Position numbers and translations under genes: made by a program. Positions 54,001-61,532 of a DNA stretch of 64,000 nt are shown here, one piece after another. Source of the stretch: HK1 sp965202735 (GTDB taxonomy: Bacteria; Pseudomonadota; Gammaproteobacteria; HK1); the NCBI GenBank assembly GCA_965202735.1, contig OZ241844.1, forward strand, positions 1 through 64,000, written 5' to 3'. The notes under the pieces were generated by a model. That model worked only from the letters and a program-made list of their open reading frames with translations, had not been told where the DNA came from and did not search any database. Numbering within the stretch: position 1 is the first letter of the stretch; every line of letters starts with the position of its first letter.

Positions 54001-54245
54001 CGGTGGCGCCGCTGAAGGGCTACCCGGGCGTGGTAGGCCGCAAGGACCGCTATATCGATCCCTACTTCGGCGCCGAGTATCCCGGTCCGGGGTGGCCGGA
54101 GGGGCCAATGGAGGTGATCAGCATGACGTTCGAGGGGATGCTACGCGCGCCGCCGGGGATGGACATCAAGAAGCTGGCAGAGGAGGACCCCGAGCTGCTC
54201 GACTTCGCCCTCGGGGTGCTGATGCGCTTCGACCCGCAGTCATGA
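51087..54245 (+). CDS. Portal (Mu gp29/DUF935) - MuF (gp30) - zincin triple fusion
   Basis: The 1052-residue protein has three parts. Residues 1 to about 430 are a DUF935 portal (TPERVAAILREAETPGHGA; FLEVYGHPFRLGRYD; SVELVSAQGSTANAE). After an acidic/Pro-rich linker (about 440-480) comes the MuF head-morphogenesis region with the hallmark ASEEPREDHVRWDG .. PPNGWGCKC near residues 685-725. The last 250 residues include H938-E939-Y-M-H942 (STALHEYMHHIQE), a zincin HExxH. In Mu these are separate proteins. MuF C-terminal extensions are known as toxin or effector modules, so the zincin may be one. Confidence 0.85.
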   Translation: MARTPQLLDYRGRPIRRADLTGERSGPTTTGLRSVWSTHDLGDLTPERVAAILREAETPGHGASERYVELAEVMEERDLHYLGTLQVRRRRVAQIGVTVEPVSDAADDVRDADLVRAFLGRADLEDELIDLLDALGKGYSVCEILWDHSEGQWVPQRLEWRLPQWFDFDRDTGARLMQREGGAWAELAPWKYVTHTARAKAGLPIRGGLARVAAWAWLIKRYALHDWARFLEVYGHPFRLGRYDAGSTDADRQVLYRAVRELGVDMAAIIPDSMSVELVSAQGSTANAEIYRDLITYLDNQVSIAVLGQTLTTQPGASGSYALGQVHQLVREDIERSDGRQLAATLRRDLAIPMIQLNHGPRPAYPRTAIERISDPDMKLIAESLEKLVPLGLRVRADQVRTWLGLDAPDDDDEVLAAPRAAAPPGAPPPDAPDPPEPPPARARDAGGASGRAADGDGDDAGPVPAMVAQARDTLGPLVDARIAAIRAGLGAVETWGQAGGWLDAAAADPDLGAIVAALTPALIAAHLAGRYDVEAGPVEIAAASSLDPLATVALAVSAAAQHTQLPFDEQIAFFRGKTDLNTEAWTDIWHDAHDRVFVVAGAAHDALVADLREAVDEAISDGTTLERFRAHFDAAVAQHGWSYKGGRDWRTRVIYETNLRTSYAAGRYQQMRDVVARRPYWRYRHSHASEEPREDHVRWDGLVLPHDDPWWDTHYPPNGWGCKCLVEALNDRDLERLGKSGPDQAPPVRMRTVTVGAKGPSPRTVEVPEGIDPGWAYAPGRSRVDGRGPGAGGAPRTVAEYVLEGRRIRDELMAEAGGEGASGEAMREALHRRLVAERGAGTVEAKVSALGNAKQDVVAARMVRDGAAELPASWVRSANQVRVSVRHRPVGAEGPLGYYLRPTAAPPILHTPGLKPVKVPPGRAVISTQPTYSTALHEYMHHIQETVPGLDARCVRMHRRRTTRPDGSRDPVAPLKGYPGVVGRKDRYIDPYFGAEYPGPGWPEGPMEVISMTFEGMLRAPPGMDIKKLAEEDPELLDFALGVLMRFDPQS

Positions 54246-54378
54246 TCCGGTGGATTTTCTGCGCCGATTGGGTTCTTTTGCCCGAAATTAGCCCGAAAAT
54301 CGTGCAGTCTCAAAAACTCTGTCGCGCCCGGATCGTGCTATCTTCTTGATCGCTCACCCTGCGGCTCGGGCACCCCAC

Positions 54379-54744
54379 ATGGCCAGACACGTCATTCCGA
54401 TCGACTTGGGCGACACGCCGGAGATCATCTGGGACGACGAGGCGGGGACGGTCGAGGGCGACGGTGAGTTCGCCGAGCGGCTCCGGGCACAGCTCGCGCA
54501 GGAGCTCCCGCTCAGAGTGAGCGACTACGTGCAGTCCATCGTTCTGCACGACCCCGCCCACAATCCGGACGATTTTCTGCGCCTGTTGCCGGCGTGGTGC
54601 TGGCCCGGCGGCTTGGGCGCCGATCGGATGCCGGCCATCCTCCGCGGGGCCACCCCAACCGAGGGCACGCCCCACCCGCCGCCCCGCGGCATCTTCGACG
54701 GCGTCGAGCGCGACCTCATCCCCGGCAAGGAGTACCTCCCGTAG
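54379..54744 (+). CDS. Phage hypothetical protein (Mu-like head region)
   Basis: The 121-residue protein, MARHVIPIDLGDTPEIIWDD at the start and IVLHDPAHNPDDFLRLLPA in the middle, is acidic and looks genuine but I do not recognise it. It sits between the fusion and gpG, so a head or neck accessory role is likely. The 133-bp spacer before it is relatively AT-rich and may hold a promoter. The C-terminal 30 residues are Pro-rich. Confidence 0.55.
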   Translation: MARHVIPIDLGDTPEIIWDDEAGTVEGDGEFAERLRAQLAQELPLRVSDYVQSIVLHDPAHNPDDFLRLLPAWCWPGGLGADRMPAILRGATPTEGTPHPPPRGIFDGVERDLIPGKEYLP

Positions 54745-54787
54745 CCGGGGCGCACCGGTGCGCTCGGCTCCCGGGCGCTGAACGACG

Positions 54788-55285
54788 ATGGCCGGCGCCA
54801 CCCTCCACATCACCTTCGACTCCGCGGAGGTCATGGCCGCGCTGAATCGCCTGGCCGACGCGGCGCATGACGCGACCCCGCTCATGCGCGACCTCGGCGA
54901 GTACCTGCTTCGCACCACCCGCGATCGGTTCGCCTCCGAGACCGCCCCGGACGGGACGCCCTGGGCGCCGCTCAGCGAGGTGACGCGAGGGCGCAAGCGG
55001 AGGAACGTCGGGAAGATCCTGACCGAGAGCGGCACCCTTGGCGGCTCCGGCCTGGTCTATCAGGCGAGGCGCGACCGGGTGGAGGTCGGCTCGCCGCTCA
55101 TCTACGCCGGCACCCACCAGCTCGGCGCCGAGCGGGGCGCGTTCGGGTCGATGTCGAACGGTGCGCCCATCCCCTGGGGCGACATCCCGGCCCGCCCGTT
55201 CCTCGGGCTGTCCGGGGACGACACGCGCGAGATCGTAGCCCTCGTCAACGATTACATGGAGGGCGCGCTGAAGGGATCGAGCTGA
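54788..55285 (+). CDS. Phage virion morphogenesis protein (Mu gpG-like)
   Basis: The 165-residue protein has LHITFDSAEVMAALNRLADA, GEYLLRTTRDRFASETAPDG and TPWAPLSEVT, the signature of the gpG/phage tail-completion family, then IPWGDIPARPFLGLSGDD. It joins head and tail. It is the last recognisable phage gene. The major head genes that should follow in Mu are missing. Confidence 0.85.
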   Translation: MAGATLHITFDSAEVMAALNRLADAAHDATPLMRDLGEYLLRTTRDRFASETAPDGTPWAPLSEVTRGRKRRNVGKILTESGTLGGSGLVYQARRDRVEVGSPLIYAGTHQLGAERGAFGSMSNGAPIPWGDIPARPFLGLSGDDTREIVALVNDYMEGALKGSS

Positions 55286-55395
55286 TATATCGTCATTTGA
55301 TTATTTCAACACGGTGTGGATTTTTCCAGGTCCCGCCTCATCCCGCCAAGTCCCGCGCAACATGTTTCGCACAACATTGGCCCTCATGTTTCGCA
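55286..55395 (+). repeat. Probable right end of the Mu-like prophage
   Basis: The locally AT-rich stretch (gatatatcgtcatttgatta) is followed by two copies of ATGTTTCGCA (55362 and 55386), spaced 24 bp, resembling transposase end-binding sites of Mu-like phages. The exact junction cannot be seen because the left end is missing. Confidence 0.5.
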
Positions 55396-56465
55396 AGCGT
55401 CTACTCTCGCCCGAGCAGACCGTCGCGTTCCTTCAGGCAGTGGAGCTGCTGGGGCCGCGCGGCATCGACGACGTGCGCCGCGCCGCGGTCGCGACCCTGA
55501 GCCCCCCGCGTGAACGGAGCGGGGAGTTCGACGCCCTGTTCCGGGCCTGGTTCCACGGCGAGCTCGTGTCCGTTCCCCGGGAGAGCGAGGACGAGACGGA
55601 GGTCCGGCTCCACGATGACGAGGACGGCGCGACCCGGGAGCCGCCGGAAGCGCCCGACCTCGGCGAGTCGGGCCGGTCCGCCACCGCGACGGAGCTGCCG
55701 GGTGGTCGGCGTTTCCAGGCCGGCGCCGGGCTCGAACCCCTGCGCCGGTTCGCGCGCGAGGCTCCGGAACGCCTGCCGCGCCGCCGGGGATTGCGCAGCC
55801 GGCGGGCGCGCAAGGGCGGGGCCGTCGACCTGCCGCGCGCGCTCCGCGCCGCGGTCCGGCAGGGCGGCGACACGCCGGTGCTGCCCTGGCGCCGGCGCAT
55901 GCTCCGCCAGCGGCGGATCCTCCTGCTGATCGACGTCTCCGGCTCGATGAAGGAGCATACGGAGACCGCGTTGCGGTTCGCGCACGTGCTCTCCCGGACG
56001 GCCGAGCGCATGGAAGGCCTCACCCTCGGCACCCGGCTCACCCGGATCACCGGGGCGTTGCGGCTGCGCAACCCCGAGGCGGCGCTCGCCAGGGCATCCT
56101 CCCTGGTGTCCGACTGGGACGGAGGCACCCGCATCGGCGATGTGCTCGCCGCCTTTCTCGCGGTGCCCCGCTTCGCCGGTTGCGCGCGCGGCGCCGCCGT
56201 CGTGGTGCTCTCGGACGGTCTGGAGCGCGGCGGCCCCGACACCATGACCGGTGCCGTCTCGCGCCTTTCCAGGCTTGCGTGGCGGGTGAGCTGGCTCACC
56301 CCCCTCGCGGCCGACCCCGGGTTCCGGCCCGAGACCGCGGCCCTCGCCGCCATCGCGCCGTTTCTCGACGACCTCGGCGACGGCTCGTCGCCGGAGGCGC
56401 TCTGCCGCCACATGCTCTCGCTCGGTCGAGTCCGCGGCCGGACTTTCAGGAGTCCGCCGCGATGA
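55386..56465 (+). CDS. CoxE-like VWA domain protein (5' end probably altered by prophage)
   Basis: From ATG 55386 the protein has 359 residues. The N-terminal CoxE part (SPEQTVAFLQAVELLGPRG) leads to the VWA domain with MIDAS D183-V-S185-G-S187 in LLIDVSGSMKEHTE and SDWDGGTRIGDVLAAFL. It partners MoxR ATPases. The start codon lies in a prophage end word, and the few residues before LLSPEQ are phage-derived, so the gene was cut near its 5' end. The MoxR gene at 41777-42799 is the likely former neighbour. Confidence 0.8.
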   Translation: MFRKRLLSPEQTVAFLQAVELLGPRGIDDVRRAAVATLSPPRERSGEFDALFRAWFHGELVSVPRESEDETEVRLHDDEDGATREPPEAPDLGESGRSATATELPGGRRFQAGAGLEPLRRFAREAPERLPRRRGLRSRRARKGGAVDLPRALRAAVRQGGDTPVLPWRRRMLRQRRILLLIDVSGSMKEHTETALRFAHVLSRTAERMEGLTLGTRLTRITGALRLRNPEAALARASSLVSDWDGGTRIGDVLAAFLAVPRFAGCARGAAVVVLSDGLERGGPDTMTGAVSRLSRLAWRVSWLTPLAADPGFRPETAALAAIAPFLDDLGDGSSPEALCRHMLSLGRVRGRTFRSPPR

Positions 56466-56487
56466 GCGGTGCTTCGGCGGGAAGAAG

Positions 56488-56515
56488 GAAGCCCCTCTCC
56501 CGCGGGAGAGGGGCT
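56488..56515. terminator. Family E palindrome between convergent genes
   Basis: The 28-bp perfect palindrome has 14-bp arms (AAGCCCCTCTCCCG / CGGGAGAGGGGCTT). It lies between the ends of the CoxE-like and AAA genes and could terminate both. Similar palindromes lie near 14640, 14700, 16742 and 17011. Confidence 0.6.
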
Positions 56516-56589
56516 TGGGGTGAGGGGGGGTCGGGATGGGCGCTTGCCGTGAGCGAGAGCATCCCGCCGTTGCGAACGCGACCCCCCGC

Positions 56590-58152
56590 TCATGCGGGCT
56601 CGGCGCGGATGTCGAGAAGGTTCCGCGCCTCGCGACCGCAGGCCACCCCGATCAGGTGGACCGGCGTCCCCTCCGCACGGTACTTCTCCGCGTAGCCCCG
56701 CTCGCGCATCTGCGCCAGCGCCGCATCGAGCGCGGCCGCGCCGCCCTCCTCGCCCTCGGCCATCTTGAACTCCACCACGAAGACCTGACCCCCGAGACGC
56801 ACCACCATGTCCGCACGCCCCCGATGCGACGCCTCCTCCACCCGCAGCTCCACACCCACCGAGCACAGGCACATGTACAGCAGGCTCGCATACCACGCCT
56901 CGTAGCGTGCGAGGTCGCCCTTCGCGTGCCACTGGTAGGGAATCCCCGCGAGCCACGCGCGCAGCCTCTCCCCGAAGCCCGCGAAGTCGTTCGCCTCCAG
57001 CAGCGCGCACAGCTCCCGCCCCCGCTCCAGCGGCTCCACCCCCTTCTTCCCCAGCCACCCGAGCAGCCCGTCGTTCAGACTGACCCGGACCTCGAGGTTG
57101 GGATAGTCCAGTCGGTACAGGGTCCGGTGACCCTCCCTCATCTCCTCCGAGATGGTCAGGTAGCCGGTCTGGAACAGCAGCGCCTCGATGTCGATGTCCC
57201 CCACGTCGAACTTCGACACCAGCGACATCCCCGCCAGCCGGCCCTCCAGCTCCATCGGACTCACCGACCTCTCCATCAGCATCCGGAACAGGAACTCCGG
57301 CGACCCGGTCTCGAACCAGTGGGGACGGAACTCCCGGCTCCGCAGCAGCAGCAGCACGTCCCAGGGGTTGTAGACCCGCTCCCCGCCCCGCCAGTGATAG
57401 CCGTTGTACCAGGTCCGGACCTCGGCGCGGTCCAGACCGGCCAGCTCCGGCCCGAACACCCGGTCCAGGTCCGCCTCCCGGTAGCCGCACACCGTGGCGT
57501 AGCGCGGGTCGAGGCTGATGTCCTTCAGGTTGTTCAGCCCCGAGAACAGGCTGACCTTCGAGAACATGCTCACTCCGGTGACGAAGACGAAGCGGACATG
57601 CTCGGCGCTGTCCTTGACGACGCCGTAGAAGCCGCGCAGGTAGTCCCGGTTGGTGGTCGCGAGGTCCGGGTCGTGGAGCACGTCGAGGATCGGCTTGTCG
57701 TACTCGTCCACCAGCACCACGACCGGCCGGCCGGTGGCGTCGTGCAGGCGGTCGAGAAGGTCGAGAAGGCGTTCGGGTCCGGTCGTGCAGGCAGCGGGCG
57801 GGAGACCGGCATTGCGTTCGATCAGCGCGAGCTGGGTCAGGATGTTGCGCTCGATGTCCCCGGGCTCGTTGTACTTCCCGCCGAAGCTCAGCCGTACCAC
57901 CGGGTGCGGCGCGGACCAGTCCCAGTGCGGGTGGATGTCCAGCCCCCGGAACAGGGGCTCGTGGCAGGCGAACAGGGATCGCAGCGTGTCGAGCAGCAGG
58001 CTCTTGCCGAAGCGGCGCGGGCGTGACAGTAAGTAGTGGCGCCCCTCGTCCACCAGCCGCCGGACGAGCGGGGTCTTGTCGACATAGTAGAAGCCCTCGC
58101 TCCGGATCGTCGGGAAGTCCTGGATCCCGATCGGAAGACGCTGCCGGGTCAT
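56590..58152 (-). CDS. AAA-ATPase-like protein with PD-(D/E)XK nuclease domain
   Basis: The 520-residue protein begins IGIQDFPTIRSEGFYYVDKT and has the P-loop-like SRPRRFGKSLLLDTL, VVVLVDEYDKPILDVL (Walker B), then FVTGVSMFSKVSLFSGLNNL. The C-terminal DUF1703/PD-(D/E)XK part includes RGRADMVVRLGGQVFVVEFK. The family is abundant in host-associated and anaerobic bacteria and its role is uncertain (possibly DNA restriction or transposition). A fragment of a second copy is at 9973-10440. ATG 58152 fits the family start. Confidence 0.88.
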   Translation of the reverse strand: MTRQRLPIGIQDFPTIRSEGFYYVDKTPLVRRLVDEGRHYLLSRPRRFGKSLLLDTLRSLFACHEPLFRGLDIHPHWDWSAPHPVVRLSFGGKYNEPGDIERNILTQLALIERNAGLPPAACTTGPERLLDLLDRLHDATGRPVVVLVDEYDKPILDVLHDPDLATTNRDYLRGFYGVVKDSAEHVRFVFVTGVSMFSKVSLFSGLNNLKDISLDPRYATVCGYREADLDRVFGPELAGLDRAEVRTWYNGYHWRGGERVYNPWDVLLLLRSREFRPHWFETGSPEFLFRMLMERSVSPMELEGRLAGMSLVSKFDVGDIDIEALLFQTGYLTISEEMREGHRTLYRLDYPNLEVRVSLNDGLLGWLGKKGVEPLERGRELCALLEANDFAGFGERLRAWLAGIPYQWHAKGDLARYEAWYASLLYMCLCSVGVELRVEEASHRGRADMVVRLGGQVFVVEFKMAEGEEGGAAALDAALAQMRERGYAEKYRAEGTPVHLIGVACGREARNLLDIRAEPA

Positions 58153-58575
58153 CGGTCTCTCCCTTCGTGGCGCCGGAGCATGATGCCAGCTCCGTCGATG
58201 GGGTGCGCGGGGCTGTCCCCTGCCGCCGCCCCGATGACCCGGATCGTGCGCGCCGGGCACGCGGCAACGCTATCCGCCCGCATGTCCACGAGCAAGCGGG
58301 CCCGACCGCCGGCAGCAATTCCCGCCGGGCGGGAACAGGCCCCCGAAATCCCTTCGGCTCGACGCCCCGAAGGTCGAAATCACACCACGATTCCATCACG
58401 GTACGGCCTCTTCCGGGCGCTGGCGGGAATCGCTGGTCTTCGGTCCGCGCGATTGCGGTCCACCGCCACTTGCGATCAGAATCGGGGAGAGGGCGGAGAG
58501 CCCGGCGGCGCGGCCGGGCCGGGGAGGACCGGGAATGTTCCGCCACGTTCGCCGCTCAGCCGGGCAGGACCGGGA
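58153..58575. other. Divergent intergenic region with repeat D
   Basis: It holds D copy 5 (58313-58435). Just before the next gene, a 41-bp-period duplication (aggaccgggaatg .. acgttcgccgc at 58526 and 58567) repeats the start-codon context. No gene is seen. Confidence 0.6.
58313..58435 (+). repeat. Family D MITE-like element, copy 5
   Basis: The element is 123 bp with ends CAGCAATTCCCGCC and GGCGGGAATCGCTG. Its flanks (gaccgccgg, gtcttcggt) do not match, so it is older or recombined. Confidence 0.8.
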
Positions 58576-59985
58576 ATGATCCACGACGTTCGCCGCACCG
58601 AGCTCACGTCCCTCGTCGACCCCGACGCGCCGGTGCGCCGGATCGGCACCGGATTCACGTTCACCGAGGGACCGCTCTGGCACCCGACCGGGCACTACCT
58701 GCTGTTCTCCGACATGCCGGGCGACGTGCGGCGGCGGTGGGACGAGGCGGGCGGGGTACGCGAGGTCATGCGCCCGTCCAACAAGGGCAACGGCATGACC
58801 TACGACGCGGACCTGAACCTCGTCGTCTGCGAGCACGCCACCTCGAGCCTCGTGCGCCAGCTCCCGGACGGCCGCCGCGAGGTCCTCGCCTCCCGTTTCG
58901 AGGGCAAGGAGCTCAACAGCCCGAACGACGTGTGCGTGCGCTCCGACGGCTCCATCTACTTCACCGACCCGTGGTTCGGACGGATGCCCCACTACGGCGT
59001 CGAGCGCCCGCGCGAGCTCGGGTGGCAGGGGGTGTTCCGGGTGTCGCCGGACGGTGCGCTCCATCTCGTCGTCGACCGGCGCCAGTTCGACCAGCCGAAC
59101 GGGCTGTGCTTCTCGCCCGACGAGAGCCGGCTCTACGTCAACGACACCACCCGCGCCCTCATCCGGGCGTTCGACGTGGCCCCGGACGGCGCGCTCTCGC
59201 ACGGGCGTCTGTTCGCCCAGGGGATCCGGTCCTCGCGCGAGGCCGGGGTCCCCGACGGGATGAAGTGCGACGCGAGAGGCAACGTCTGGGTCACCGCGCC
59301 GGGCCTCACCCTCAACGCGCCGCTCTTCGAGGGCCTGGCGGATGCGGGCGCACTGGTGCGCGGCACGTGGGGCGCGGCGCCGGTGGAAAGTCTGGAGCCC
59401 AGGCCCGGCGACCATGTGGTCGCCAAGATGCGCATGAGCGCATGGGAGGGCTCGTCGCTGGAGACGGTGCTCAGGTCCGGCGGGCGCGACATCCTCATCG
59501 ACATCGGGGCGTGGACCAACATGTCGATCGAACACACCGCCCGCACCGGGGCCGACAAGGGCTACTTCATGGTCGTGCCCGAGGACGCCTGCTCCACGAT
59601 GAACGCCGAGTGGCACGCCGCGAGCATCGGCTACGCGATGCGGAACGTCGCCATCGTCACCCGCACCGACGAGGTGATCGCGGCCCTCGACGCCGCCGCG
59701 CCCGGCTCCGGGTCCGCCGCGCCCGGCTCCGGGTCCGCCGCGCCCGGCTCCGGGTCCGCCGCGCCCGGCTCCGGGTCCACCGCGCTCGTTGCCGCATCCC
59801 CTGCACCCGGCGCCGGACCCGCCGAGCCTGGTTCCGGATCCGCCGAGCCCGGCTCCGAGCCCGCCGCGCCCGGCTCCGGGAGCGCGGAGGCCGCCGACGA
59901 AGCCATCCGCCGCCGCATGCGCGAGCGGCGCGCGCGCGGAGGCGGCGGGGGCCGATGCATGTCCGGTGATGATTCGGCCATATGA
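58576..59985 (+). pseudogene. SMP-30/gluconolactonase fused to truncated isochorismatase-like domain
   Basis: The frame is open for 469 residues. Residues 1 to about 240 are SMP-30/gluconolactonase (GFTFTEGPLWHPTGHYLLFS; KELNSPNDVCVRSDGSIYFT; DQPNGLCFSPDESRLYVND) missing the last blade or so. At about residue 242 it jumps into a cysteine hydrolase (LEPRPGDHVVAKMRMSAWEG; IDIGAWTNMSIEHTART). In the second part the catalytic Cys is S317 and the N-terminal Asp is absent, so it should be inactive. A 21-bp repeat and a GSA-rich tail follow. An internal deletion between two genes is the likely cause. Confidence 0.75.
59695..59778 (+). repeat. Four perfect 21-bp tandem repeats
   Basis: The unit is GCCGCGCCCGGCTCCGGGTC plus C, encoding AAPGSGS four times in frame. 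Three degenerate units follow at about 59819-59880. Likely slippage-prone. Confidence 0.95.
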
Positions 59986-60000
59986 TCCCGGTGGCCTGAC

Positions 60001-61290
60001 ATGGCGCCCGCGATGCCCGACAGCCTGTGGGCGGCCACCGCGCCGCCCGGTCCGGAGTGTCCACCGCTCGAATCCGGCGACACGGCCGACGTGGTCGTGG
60101 TCGGCGCCGGCTACACGGGGCTTTCGGCCGCGCTCCACCTCGCCCGCGCCGGCCGGCGGGTGGTGGTGCTCGACGCCGGCGAGCCGGGGTGGGGGTGCTC
60201 GGGCCGCAACGGCGGTCAGGTGAACCCGGGTGGCGCGAAGATGCTGCCCGCGGACGTCCTCGCGACCCTGGGGCCGACATGGGGCGAGCGCTTCCTCGAG
60301 TTCGGGGACCGGAGCTGCGACCTCGTCTTCGAGCTGATCGAGCGCTATCGCATCGAGTGCGAGGCGGTGCGTCCGGGCTACGTCCAGGGCGGGTTCGGGG
60401 CCAAGGGACGCCGCTTCAACCGCGAGTGGGCGCGCCAGTGGCGGGCGCGGGGGCGCGAGGCACGGTATCTCGAACGCGCCGAGGTCGCGGAGCTCCTCGG
60501 CACCCGGCGCTACGACTCCGGGATGCACGATGCGCGCGGCGGCAGCGTCCAGCCGCTCGCGTATGCGCGCGGGCTCGCCCGCGCCGCGCTGGAGGAGGGC
60601 GCGATCATCCACGGCGCGAGCGCGGCCACCGCCGTCGTTCGCGACGGCGCCGGATGGTCGGTCCGGACCGGGCGGGCCTCGGTCGGGTGCGAGCGCGTGG
60701 TGCTCGCGACGAACGGCTACACCGGCGACCTGTGGCCGGGGCTGCGCCAGTCGGTGGTGCCGGTGGCGAGCTTCGTCACCGCCACCGCGCCGCTCGGCCA
60801 CAACGTGCTGCCCTCGGTGCTGCCGGGGCGGCACGCGGTGTCGGAGACCGCGCGGGTCATCGTCTACTACCGGCTCGACCGGCAGGGCCGGTTCGTCATC
60901 GGCGGGCGCGGCCGCTGGTTCGACGTGCGCGACCGCGCAGACACCCCGCACGTCCGCGCCGCGGCGTTGCGCCTCTTCCCCCAGCTCGAAGGGGTGGACT
61001 GGGAGTATCACTGGGCCGGCTGGCCGGCCATGACCCGCGATCACCTGCCGCGGCTCTTCGCCCTCGACCGGGGCGTCTGCGCGGGCCTCGGCTACAACGG
61101 GCGCGGCGTGGCGAGCGCCACCCTGATGGGGCAGCAGCTCGCCGGCGTGGTCCTCGACGAGGGAGAGCCGCTGGTCGAGGTGCGCGGGCCGGAGCGGTTC
61201 GCATTCCACCGGTACCGCCAGGCCGGCATCAGCTATCACCTGCTCGCGGGGAGCCTGCTCGACCGCTTCGACCGCCGCGGCGCGGCCTGA
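60001..61290 (+). CDS. DAO-family FAD oxidoreductase (gamma-glutamylputrescine oxidase-like)
   Basis: The 429-residue flavoprotein has the dinucleotide motif VVVVGAGYTGLSAALHL (G35-x-G37-x-x-G40), LGWG-like WGCSGRNGGQVNPGGA (the SGRNGGQ motif of the PuuB/OrdL branch), LATNGYTGDL, and the C-terminal FAD contact GLGYNGRGVASATLMG. It oxidises amines such as glutamyl-putrescine or N-methyl amino acids with FAD. The start follows the chimera stop by 15 bp. With the ABC substrate-binding gene next, amine uptake and oxidation is a reasonable inference. Confidence 0.87.
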   Translation: MAPAMPDSLWAATAPPGPECPPLESGDTADVVVVGAGYTGLSAALHLARAGRRVVVLDAGEPGWGCSGRNGGQVNPGGAKMLPADVLATLGPTWGERFLEFGDRSCDLVFELIERYRIECEAVRPGYVQGGFGAKGRRFNREWARQWRARGREARYLERAEVAELLGTRRYDSGMHDARGGSVQPLAYARGLARAALEEGAIIHGASAATAVVRDGAGWSVRTGRASVGCERVVLATNGYTGDLWPGLRQSVVPVASFVTATAPLGHNVLPSVLPGRHAVSETARVIVYYRLDRQGRFVIGGRGRWFDVRDRADTPHVRAAALRLFPQLEGVDWEYHWAGWPAMTRDHLPRLFALDRGVCAGLGYNGRGVASATLMGQQLAGVVLDEGEPLVEVRGPERFAFHRYRQAGISYHLLAGSLLDRFDRRGAA

Positions 61291-61532
61291 GCCGGGAGCC
61301 CGCTGGCCGGAAGCCCGCCTGCTTGACGCTCCGGAGACGCCGTGCCTATCGTGCGGGTCCCGATGGAGACAGCGAAGCTCCTGGGCCCATGCATCCTGAT
61401 CGGGATGGCGGGGGGCGGCCCGGATCGTTCCGGAGCTTGTCCCCCGGACATGCGCCACGCCCGGCCCGCGCACGCGGTCGACCCGGGACGGCGTTCATGG
61501 TCCCTGTCTCCGAACCGTCAGGAGAATCACCC

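Larger units (their letters stand above)
45783..55395 (+). mobile_element. Mu-like prophage remnant
   Basis: All genes read rightward in Mu order: mor fragment, holin-like, endolysin, DUF2730, winged-helix gp25-like, gp27, terminase gp28, an inserted DNA methylase, portal gp29 fused to gp30, gpG. The MuA/MuB transposition genes, the capsid and the tail genes are missing, so it cannot be autonomous. The right boundary lies near 55395, with repeated ATGTTTCGCA words. The left end is lost at IS630 copy 2. Confidence 0.85.

Noticed and set aside
54246..54378. Promoter before the phage hypothetical gene
   Set aside because: The region is AT-richer and has TATCTT-like words, but no convincing spacing to a -35 box was found.
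59695..59880. Possible CRISPR-like short repeats
   Set aside because: Perfect 21-bp coding repeats without spacers.
58396..61473. Minus-strand frame of over 1000 codons
   Set aside because: It is antisense to three recognisable genes and is rich in His, Arg, Pro and Gly, as expected for a shadow frame in GC-rich DNA.
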